This document shows, piece after piece, positions 1 through 5,314 of a stretch of DNA of 8,357 nt. The translations under genes and the position numbers were made by a program. Every line of letters starts with the position of its first letter. Position 1 is the first letter of the stretch. The notes below the pieces were generated by a model. That model was not told where the DNA came from and made no database searches. It was given only the letters and a program-made list of their open reading frames with translations. This DNA is from CAZLMG01 sp964560765 (GTDB lineage Bacteria; Bdellovibrionota_B; Oligoflexia; Oligoflexales; CAZLMG01): contig CAZLMG010000064.1 of assembly GCA_964560765.1 (NCBI GenBank), positions 1-8,357 on the forward strand. The letters are read 5' to 3'.

Positions 1-1
1 C

Positions 2-43
2 ACCTCAGCCCTAGCTCAAGAGTTCATGCATCGCGCCAAGTGA
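2..43 (+). CDS. Possible C-terminal end of an upstream gene (partial)
   Basis: In this frame the window opens with 13 sense codons (TSALAQEFMHRAK) followed by TGA at 41-43. The peptide could be the end of a gene that starts outside the window. The frame beginning at base 1 is also open, but it runs on into the signal-peptide gene at 183 and looks like a shadow. Only 42 bases are visible, so no function can be assigned and the call rests on reading-frame plausibility alone. A weak hairpin (CAGCT 55-59, AGCTG 67-71, A-rich loop) follows but has no T-tract. Confidence 0.25.
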   Translation, partial: TSALAQEFMHRAK

Positions 44-90
44 AGGCCACGCACCAGCTAAAAAACAGCTGCGATAAACGCTCAGAAATA

Positions 91-124
91 TTGATGAATA
101 TAAAAATTTTTAAGTATTCATCAA
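91..124. repeat. Perfect 10-bp inverted repeat in the leader of the exported-protein gene
   Basis: TTGATGAATA (91-100) and TATTCATCAA (115-124) are exact reverse complements separated by 14 bases. The spacer itself contains the 12-bp palindrome TAAAAATTTTTA (101-112). The element is very AT-rich against a roughly 50% GC background and lies 58 bases before the start codon at 183. No T-run follows the right arm, so it is not a classical intrinsic terminator. A two-fold operator or a promoter-associated dyad is more likely. A TTGATG/TATTCA pair with 18-bp spacing overlaps it, but this is a poor promoter match and is not called separately. Confidence 0.5.
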
Positions 125-182
125 ATTCTCCGATGCCTCCTTTGGCCGCATTTGCTGTGGCTCTTTTGGAGGAATCAATCGC

Positions 183-788
183 ATGCTTCGCAGAGCCATC
201 ATCTTTACCGGATTCGTCAGCCTATTCTATAACGCCGAGCCAGCACTGGCCGCACCCCTGCAAGAGCTGACGGAGGTCATCACCGTTGTCGGTGCCATCG
301 TCAACAAAGACAGCCGAACATCGCAAAATGGCATCGTTGTTTTTCGTAACGCCAAGTCAGGGAAAACTATTCCTGTAGGCATAGGGCGTGCTTTTGTCGT
401 TGAAGGAACGGCGATCAGCGTGCTGCGAGTCGAAGGCGTCGAGGTGACGATCTCAGATGGCTCGCAGACGATCGTCATCGATAGTGAGACGAATCAAATT
501 TTATCGCGCAATAAGAATGACGAAAAAAGCTTCGAGGGTGACGACGTGCAAGTCGCAGATGCTTCAGATAGCACCGAGGGAGCCAGCGATAGGCCAAAGA
601 CGATTCAGTCTTCGACGTTGGTCGACAAGAATTATGTGAATCCATCTGACGGTGCAGCGAATGCCAATGCAACCGCGGAAGACATCGGCGAGCCATCAGA
701 AGACTCAGCCGACGCCGATGTGAGTTCGGAAGGCGATGAATCTGGCGACGCATATTCAGGTGAAGCGATCGATCCCACCGAGGAGTAG
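183..788 (+). CDS. Exported hypothetical protein with acidic C-terminal tail
   Basis: I do not recognise this 201-residue protein. The start is supported by GGAGGA at 168-173, ten bases upstream, and by a Sec signal peptide. The signal has Arg3-Arg4, a hydrophobic core at about 5-16, and an ALA-A cleavage site after residue 23. Residues 28-105 are rich in beta-type Val/Ile alternation (ITVVGAIV, GIVVFRNAKSG, AISVLRVEGVEVTI, QTIVID), suggesting a small beta-sandwich, loosely like FecR or other periplasmic beta domains; no family call is justified. Residues 111-201 are low complexity, with about 26 Asp/Glu in 91 residues and no Lys or Arg after K149, so the tail is probably disordered and may bind cations. 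No transmembrane segment other than the signal is seen. The product is probably periplasmic or secreted. The gene converges on the regulator gene with one base between the stops. Confidence 0.8.
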   Translation: MLRRAIIFTGFVSLFYNAEPALAAPLQELTEVITVVGAIVNKDSRTSQNGIVVFRNAKSGKTIPVGIGRAFVVEGTAISVLRVEGVEVTISDGSQTIVIDSETNQILSRNKNDEKSFEGDDVQVADASDSTEGASDRPKTIQSSTLVDKNYVNPSDGAANANATAEDIGEPSEDSADADVSSEGDESGDAYSGEAIDPTEE

Positions 789-789
789 C

Positions 790-2898
790 TTAATCCTGCT
801 TTAGAAACCTAAATCGGGGCATGTCGTCGAGAAGATCTGCGACCTTTGGGTGCACTCCGTCTTTGCTTTGATAAATCAAGTGACAGCACATATCGCCAAT
901 CTTTGCGTCTTTTGCTAGCGGCAACTCAGATGTTTGAATCGCCGCAAATTCTTGATTGCTATCGTCTTCTTGTGTGGACTTGCTGACCAGTTGCAGTGGC
1001 TTTCCTGTCTTGATGGCGTCATCGACACGGCGGGTCAGGGACGTGATTTTTCGAAACACTGGCGACGCGTCCCCCGCTACTGCCGCTTGCTGCAGGAATT
1101 CGCTGGCCTTCTTATTGTCTCCTTGCCGAGCGCTGCCCAGACCCATGTTGTACTGGATCATAGATTTTAGCGATTTGCCCTCAGTGCTTCCCGGTAGTGA
1201 TTGCAGGGCGCGCTCGTAGAGCTTCATGCTCTCTAGGCTTTTATTCTCCTTGGCGAGTAAGACGGCTCGATTGTTGAGTTGAGCAACGATCTCGCGTGCA
1301 CTATCGAGATTCTCAAGTAGCTTCTTTGCCTTGTTCGTATCGCCTTTGATGATGGCAATCTTAGCCTCGGTCTGATCGATGGTTTGACTTTCTTTGTCGA
1401 CACCGCGCGCTTCTTTAATAGCGCCATCAGCTGCATTCACGTTTCCAAGTTCCTCGTGAATCTCCGCTAGGGCACAGAGTCGCTCGATGTTTTGCGGCGA
1501 GATCTTTTGGGCGCGTTCAAAGAACTGCCGCGCCAGCTCATATTCTTTCAACTTCATCAATATCTTGCCCATGAGATTCAAAAGAATCAGTGATTCGCCG
1601 CCCGAATGCAGACTCTCGATAGCCAAATCCTTGGCTTTTCGAGTGTTGTTGCGGGCAAATTCGTATTCTGCCTCGAGCAGGGCTTTGACCCCCAAGTTTT
1701 CTTTGGAGTTAGACAGTTGATCGATCATGCTCCTGGCTGAGGTAAAGTCTCGAGCAGATAGCCGGGAGCGAACCTTCTTCTCGACGACACGGGCATCGGA
1801 GATCCCGGACTCCTGAATGACAATCTCTTTAATGCGATTGACGAGGTCCTTCTTATACAGCGGTTTTTCGATGATATCGCTAACTCCCATCTCTCGTACG
1901 AGCAATCGATCATGCTTCTTGACGATCGAGCTGTGAACGATGATGGGTAAAGTATGGTGCTTTGAGCGGACACGCTGAACGAAAGCCGGACCGGATATGC
2001 CGCCGATCTTCCATTCTTGGATGATGAGTTGCGGAGGGTCATCCGCGGCCAGTTTTGCTAACGCTTCGTTTCCGTCTCGAAATGCGTGGATGCTGCCGAC
2101 ACCTATCTCCGTTAGTGCTTGCGTCAGCAAATTCTGAACGGCCGCATCTGGATCAATGATAAACGCCGACCCAAGATCATGTTCTTCGGCAAATGACAGG
2201 CTGTCCAATTCTGGGTCGCCATCGGCTTTTTTTACAAAGCGATTCTCGAGTGCGGTGGCTTCGGCTTCAACGTTAGGATGTGCATCGCGCACGGCTTTGA
2301 TCGCCGCTAAGCCTTGTGCCGTTTTTCCTGCCAAGAGCAGCGCTTCCGCGTACTGAAGGGCAAGGCCCGGCTGATTGGGGTACTTTGTTATTAAACTTCG
2401 CAAGAGGATGACGACTTCCTCGTGTTTCTTTTTTTGATTGAGGTGGGTCGCTAGGTAAAGGGCAGCAATGAGCGGGCCTTCCCAATCTCTCTTGAGGCCA
2501 ATATCCAACAATTCCTGAATCTGATTTTTGATTTGTCCCAGGCTATTAAAAGTTGGATGCCAACTCATGAGGCCAAGTTCTATGGCGTTTGGGATGCAGT
2601 CGTAAAAATCCTCCCCTAGGATAAACGAGACGCGCGTACCCTGAAACCTTGGCTGTTCAATGCACAGCTTCAGTAGATGAAAGGCATTTACCTCAGTATT
2701 TTGACTGATGGTAGAAATGATCCACGTCGGTGGTTCGTCTGATATCTCGAGATACTTAAACGCACTTTTGAGATTGGACATGCCGTTGATATGAGAAAAG
2801 CCAAGCTCGCGCACAGCCTGCGTCAGCGCGGCGCGCAAGACATCTTGCTGCTCAACGACGAGGACTTTCGCGGTGCGATCTCTGAGATGGAGTTCCAT
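790..2898 (-). CDS. Double-receiver / TPR regulator with non-canonical phosphorylation sites
   Basis: This 702-residue protein is predicted to be cytoplasmic. Residues 11-131 form a receiver-like fold without key residues: E16/Q17 replace the acidic pair, T63 falls at the phospho-acceptor position, and H114-P115 stands where Lys-Pro is usual. Residues 143-210 look like two TPR-type helical hairpins. Residues 243-361 are a second receiver keeping D249/D251, S323 and K345-P346, but the acceptor position in LIIQEW is E295 rather than Asp. Residues about 400-610 carry TPRs, clearest at 435-470 (LARQFFERAQKISP), 471-504, 539-571 (SMKLYERALQSLPG) and 579-610. The last 90 residues match nothing I know. 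There is no DNA-binding, kinase or GGDEF domain, so the output is probably protein-protein contact through the TPRs. The ATG fits because the first receiver begins at residue 11, although no Shine-Dalgarno is seen. It is divergent from a phosphatase gene, which may be functionally linked. Confidence 0.88.
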   Translation of the reverse strand: MELHLRDRTAKVLVVEQQDVLRAALTQAVRELGFSHINGMSNLKSAFKYLEISDEPPTWIISTISQNTEVNAFHLLKLCIEQPRFQGTRVSFILGEDFYDCIPNAIELGLMSWHPTFNSLGQIKNQIQELLDIGLKRDWEGPLIAALYLATHLNQKKKHEEVVILLRSLITKYPNQPGLALQYAEALLLAGKTAQGLAAIKAVRDAHPNVEAEATALENRFVKKADGDPELDSLSFAEEHDLGSAFIIDPDAAVQNLLTQALTEIGVGSIHAFRDGNEALAKLAADDPPQLIIQEWKIGGISGPAFVQRVRSKHHTLPIIVHSSIVKKHDRLLVREMGVSDIIEKPLYKKDLVNRIKEIVIQESGISDARVVEKKVRSRLSARDFTSARSMIDQLSNSKENLGVKALLEAEYEFARNNTRKAKDLAIESLHSGGESLILLNLMGKILMKLKEYELARQFFERAQKISPQNIERLCALAEIHEELGNVNAADGAIKEARGVDKESQTIDQTEAKIAIIKGDTNKAKKLLENLDSAREIVAQLNNRAVLLAKENKSLESMKLYERALQSLPGSTEGKSLKSMIQYNMGLGSARQGDNKKASEFLQQAAVAGDASPVFRKITSLTRRVDDAIKTGKPLQLVSKSTQEDDSNQEFAAIQTSELPLAKDAKIGDMCCHLIYQSKDGVHPKVADLLDDMPRFRFLKQD

Positions 2899-2929
2899 AT
2901 AAATTTACCAATGATTTCAATATTTTTGT

Positions 2930-2935
2930 ATTATA
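2930..2935 (-). promoter_or_regulatory. Candidate -10 box for the receiver/TPR gene
   Basis: On the minus strand this reads TATAAT, an exact sigma-70-type -10 hexamer, 31 bases before the ATG at 2898. The hexamer at 17-bp spacing (TATACT, 2953-2958) is a poor -35. A promoter here would therefore rely on an activator or on the strong -10. The surrounding AT-rich tract could produce the match by chance. Confidence 0.4.
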
Positions 2936-2937
2936 TA

Positions 2938-2970
2938 TGGGTCGAAGTCCCGAGTATAGGGACGAACCCA
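2938..2970. repeat. 33-bp interrupted dyad in the divergent intergenic region
   Basis: Two nested 5-bp pairs are seen: TGGGT (2938-2942) with ACCCA (2966-2970), and GTCCC (2947-2951) with GGGAC (2959-2963). The unpaired bases between them are CGAA on the left and GA on the right, and the central loop is GAGTATA. The dyad starts two bases upstream of the candidate -10 box of the minus-strand gene and covers where its -35 would be. A regulator binding here could affect both divergent genes. As RNA it would be a GC-rich stem with an asymmetric internal loop. Confidence 0.45.
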
Positions 2971-2986
2971 ATGTTAATTGTGAAGG

Positions 2987-3000
2987 GCTGATTGATCAGC
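2987..3000. repeat. Short inverted repeat upstream of the phosphatase gene
   Basis: GCTGA (2987-2991) and TCAGC (2996-3000) form a perfect 5-bp stem around TTGA, about 40 bases before the phosphatase start. It could be a small operator half or a leader hairpin. At this size chance is a real alternative. No convincing sigma-70 promoter for the plus-strand gene could be placed around it. Confidence 0.25.
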
Positions 3001-3040
3001 GGGGTTGCGATTAATTTTGCTATGGACCAAATTCACCTAG

Positions 3041-3547
3041 ATGAAATCTAATTTACTTGAAATCAATCAAATGAAGTTGCTGAATGGACATTTGGGCATT
3101 TGCATGTGCCCTGGTGCCAATCTTGCGTGGGCGGGCGTTCAACGAGACGTGGACCAAGATATGGGCCAATTGCTGGCCGCGGGTGTTACCGACGCAGTCG
3201 TTTTATTGCCTGACGATGAAATCACCGCCATCTCGCCCAACTTGATGCACTCCTACCAGACCGCCAATATCGAAGTCATGCACTTTCCTATCGCTAACAT
3301 GTCGGTGCCACACGACGAAAAAGCGTTCCGCGAATTAGTTGCCGATGTACTGGGCAAGCTGCAGCGCGGTCGGTTTGTTGTCGCCCATTGCATGGCCGGG
3401 CGCGGCAGAGCGGGAACCGTTTTTGCGTGTGTCCTTCGTGCCGTTGGCTACAGTCCAGACGATGCGTTGCTTACCGTGCGATCGGTTCGCCGGGGCGCCG
3501 TGCAGTCGGTCAGTCAAGAAATGTTCGTCGAGTATTTTCAGCCTTAG
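3041..3547 (+). CDS. Dual-specificity / tyrosine phosphatase, CDKN3 (KAP)-like
   Basis: This 168-residue cysteine phosphatase is predicted to be cytoplasmic, with no signal peptide. The P-loop is HCMAGRGRAGT, giving H116, nucleophile C117 and R123 in the HCx5R signature. The segment HFPIANMSVP (81-90) lines up with the PI-x-D loop of CDKN3-like enzymes, where the Asp is the general acid; here the residue is N86, with D92 nearby. The C-terminal part (SPDDALLTVRSVRRGAVQS...VEYF) fits the family's helical end. An in-frame TAG ends one base before the ATG at 3041, so no longer start is possible. M11 (3071) is an alternative because family similarity begins near LNGHLGICMCPG. Neither start has a clear Shine-Dalgarno. 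The substrate is unknown; a phosphoprotein is likely. The stop overlaps the convergent hydrolase gene by 4 bp. Confidence 0.85.
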   Translation: MKSNLLEINQMKLLNGHLGICMCPGANLAWAGVQRDVDQDMGQLLAAGVTDAVVLLPDDEITAISPNLMHSYQTANIEVMHFPIANMSVPHDEKAFRELVADVLGKLQRGRFVVAHCMAGRGRAGTVFACVLRAVGYSPDDALLTVRSVRRGAVQSVSQEMFVEYFQP

Positions 3548-4542
3548 CTCAGCAACGCAGTTGCCCAATGAATCAGTGCTGCATCCAGCCAGCGATGATC
3601 GCCGTGGTGGGTGGGGTGGCGAGAGATAAATCCCATGTGGCCACCGCAATCTTCTTGTCGCAGCCATACCTGGCCAGGTACTTCCAGCCCATCATAGCTG
3701 CTCGGTGGCACGATGGGATCATTGCTAGCCTGTATAATGAGGGTCGGCACCTGAATCTCAGAAATATTTCGATTTGGTGAACATTGTTCATAATAGTCAG
3801 AGCGACTAGTAAATCCACCGATTGGTGCGGTGACGTATTCATCAAATTTGCGCAAGGTCATGCTGCGCTGTTGCTGCGGAGTGATATTTAACTCATCGAG
3901 CCATCCATTGTTGCTCGCCCGCTGTAGAAGGAAGCGCGTGAAGTAACGATCATAGATCCAATTTTTAGGTGCTGCCAGAGCTCGAGAGCTCATCTCTAGA
4001 TCCATGGGTGAGCTCAGCGCAGCGAACCCACGCAACGAATCGATCTTTCGCAACTGTCCCGCACATTGTCCTGCCAGGTTCAGCAAGATGGTGCCTGAAA
4101 TGGAGTAGCCGACTGCGAGAAGTGGAGAATCGGGCCATTGCTGTTCCGCGAAACTCAATGCAGCCATGGCATCTTGAGTCGAGCCACTGTGGTAAATCTT
4201 GATGCCCGGTCGCGCCTCTTGCGGGCCGCAGCCGCGATGATTAATCCGCACGACACGATAACCGAGCGAGCGGAATTTCTGCGACATGCGTAACAAGTAG
4301 CCTGAGCTGCTACAGCCGCCTAGGCCGTGAAAGAGTAGGATTGTTGGTGCATTCGGCCCTGTCGGAGGGGAAACATCCACATAGGCATGCAAGTGCTGCC
4401 CATCGTCGAGCGGAATTTCCACCGATACTCGTTCTGCATGTTCTACGGGAATGTCACGAAATCGGCCGACAATTGTTTGCAGGTGCCCACCGCGAACCAG
4501 GGGATGTGGAGTAAATGGGGCAACAGTCTTGAGTGGGTGCAT
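3544..4542 (-). CDS. yheT: YheT-family alpha/beta hydrolase
   Basis: At 332 residues this matches the usual length of YheT/ABHD1-3-type hydrolases. The family N-terminus is visible (HPLVRGGHLQTIVGRF, 13-28). It is followed by the oxyanion-side motif LLFHGLGGCSSSGY (69-82), the strand-turn RVVRINHRGCG (96-106), and the nucleophile elbow VGYSISG with S147. The likely acid is D275 in QASNDPIVPP, and the likely base is H302 in CGGHMGF. The family hydrolyses esters, but the physiological substrate is generally undefined. No signal peptide is seen, so a cytoplasmic location is likely. The ATG lies two bases after the stop of the upstream tonB-like gene, with no separate strong Shine-Dalgarno, so translational coupling in a tonB-yheT operon is likely. 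The hydrolase could process a ligand imported by the neighbouring receptor, but this is only a contextual guess. Confidence 0.9.
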   Translation of the reverse strand: MHPLKTVAPFTPHPLVRGGHLQTIVGRFRDIPVEHAERVSVEIPLDDGQHLHAYVDVSPPTGPNAPTILLFHGLGGCSSSGYLLRMSQKFRSLGYRVVRINHRGCGPQEARPGIKIYHSGSTQDAMAALSFAEQQWPDSPLLAVGYSISGTILLNLAGQCAGQLRKIDSLRGFAALSSPMDLEMSSRALAAPKNWIYDRYFTRFLLQRASNNGWLDELNITPQQQRSMTLRKFDEYVTAPIGGFTSRSDYYEQCSPNRNISEIQVPTLIIQASNDPIVPPSSYDGLEVPGQVWLRQEDCGGHMGFISRHPTHHGDHRWLDAALIHWATALLS

Positions 4543-4544
4543 GT

Positions 4545-5246
4545 CTATGGTATCTGCAAGTTAAAGCGAATTTCTGCCCAGCCGGCGACGCTGGCTCCAA
4601 ATCGATTCTTTCGCGGAATAAATTTGGCATTCTGCGCCGCACTCAATATACGTGCATCCATCCCATATCCGACAGGTTTGCGCAACTCGGCGGTTTCGAC
4701 GGCACCATCCTGGCTAACAAATACATCGACTACGAATACACCTTCTAAGTTTGCATCGAGTGCCAAGGGGGTATATTCAGGTATCAAAAATGACTCGCGC
4801 TTGAGGATGGCGTCGCTGCTTAAGTCTGAATCCAGGCCCTGTACTTCGTCAGCGCGCAGACGTTTTCCCTCATCCGCAGCCATCAAGGTGTTGCCAAGTG
4901 GGACCGCCATGCCATTGCTCGATTCTACCGTTGACTCCTTGGTGACTCCTTGCACGGGTGCTGCTGGCGGTGCGTCTGGCGGTGGTTTTTGCGACTTGTG
5001 GCCAGCCAGCTTGGGCTTGCTTTCCTTTGGTTTCGGCTTGGGCTTGGGAGGAGTCTCGGGTTTGGGTGGACGTGGCTCTTGTATTGACACTTTGATGACT
5101 TCTGGCGGCGCTTGACGACTCTTGGCCTTTCTCACTTCATCAATCGTAAAGAACGAGATGATATGAGCCAGCACGGATCCAATCACAGCTAACCAGAAGG
5201 GATCACGCAGCCAAGTTTTGGTGACACGAATGTTCATGATTGACAT
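4545..5246 (-). CDS. tonB: TonB-like energy transducer
   Basis: This 233-residue inner-membrane protein would couple the proton-motive force, through ExbB/ExbD (not in the window), to outer-membrane receptors. It has a single N-terminal membrane segment at about 16-34. That segment contains S24-x-x-x-H28, matching the Ser-His pair of the E. coli TonB transmembrane helix. A Pro/Lys-rich periplasmic linker follows at about 47-97 (PPKPKPKPKES), then a spacer, then a TonB C-terminal domain at about 152-232 (LEGVFVVDVFVSQDGAV, GMDARILSAAQNAKFIP, AGWAEIRFNL). M1 at 5246 and M4 at 5237 are both possible starts; neither has a good Shine-Dalgarno, and an in-frame stop lies eight codons upstream of M1. 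It is the first gene of the likely tonB-yheT unit and is divergent from a TonB-dependent receptor, its probable partner. Confidence 0.92.
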   Translation of the reverse strand: MSIMNIRVTKTWLRDPFWLAVIGSVLAHIISFFTIDEVRKAKSRQAPPEVIKVSIQEPRPPKPETPPKPKPKPKESKPKLAGHKSQKPPPDAPPAAPVQGVTKESTVESSNGMAVPLGNTLMAADEGKRLRADEVQGLDSDLSSDAILKRESFLIPEYTPLALDANLEGVFVVDVFVSQDGAVETAELRKPVGYGMDARILSAAQNAKFIPRKNRFGASVAGWAEIRFNLQIP

Positions 5247-5314
5247 TGGAATTTGCAGCGTCGTCGTTTACCATTCCATCCCGGAACCCGCTGTCGCTGC
5301 CTAAAGGGAATAGA
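5247..5314. promoter_or_regulatory. 68-bp divergent control region between tonB and the receptor gene
   Basis: Both transcription units must start in or near this short stretch, unless a promoter sits inside a neighbouring coding end. A consensus -35 hexamer TTGACA lies at 5240-5245 on the plus strand, just inside tonB. The best -10-like hexamer (TACCAT, 5269-5274) is 23 bases away, too far for a normal sigma-70 promoter. No sequence resembling a Fur box and no clear dyad was seen. The region is called regulatory from gene layout rather than from a recognised site. Confidence 0.45.
5303..5309 (+). promoter_or_regulatory. Shine-Dalgarno deciding the receptor start
   Basis: AAAGGGA lies six to seven bases before the ATG at 5315. 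The same TAAAGGGA octamer precedes the downstream lipoprotein gene (7521-7528). It supports the 5315 start over the in-frame TTG at 5240, which would add 25 residues in front of a normal signal peptide and overlap the tonB start. Confidence 0.7.

Noticed and set aside
114..127. 14-bp exact match GTATTCATCAAATT, also at 3835-3848 inside the hydrolase gene
   Set aside because: A match of this length somewhere in 8 kb is expected by chance fairly often, and the second copy is ordinary coding sequence (KFDEY).
40..270. 76-residue reading frame running into the exported-protein gene
   Set aside because: It overlaps the signal-peptide gene in another frame, has no ribosome site and no recognisable content.
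3022..3051. Nine-codon reading frame (MDQIHLDEI) overlapping the phosphatase start
   Set aside because: It has no Shine-Dalgarno; such short frames are common, so a regulatory upstream ORF cannot be supported.
4387..5115. Long plus-strand reading frame opposite tonB and yheT
   Set aside because: It lies antisense to two well-supported genes; its Gly/Ser/Leu-rich stretch is just the reverse complement of the Pro/Lys-rich TonB linker.
5240..5274. Consensus TTGACA -35 for the receptor gene
   Set aside because: The only -10-like hexamer is 23 bases away, outside normal spacing, so a complete promoter is not called.
5240..5314. 25-residue N-terminal extension of the receptor from a TTG start
   Set aside because: The ATG at 5315 has a good Shine-Dalgarno and begins a normal signal peptide; the extension would bury that signal and overlap the tonB start.
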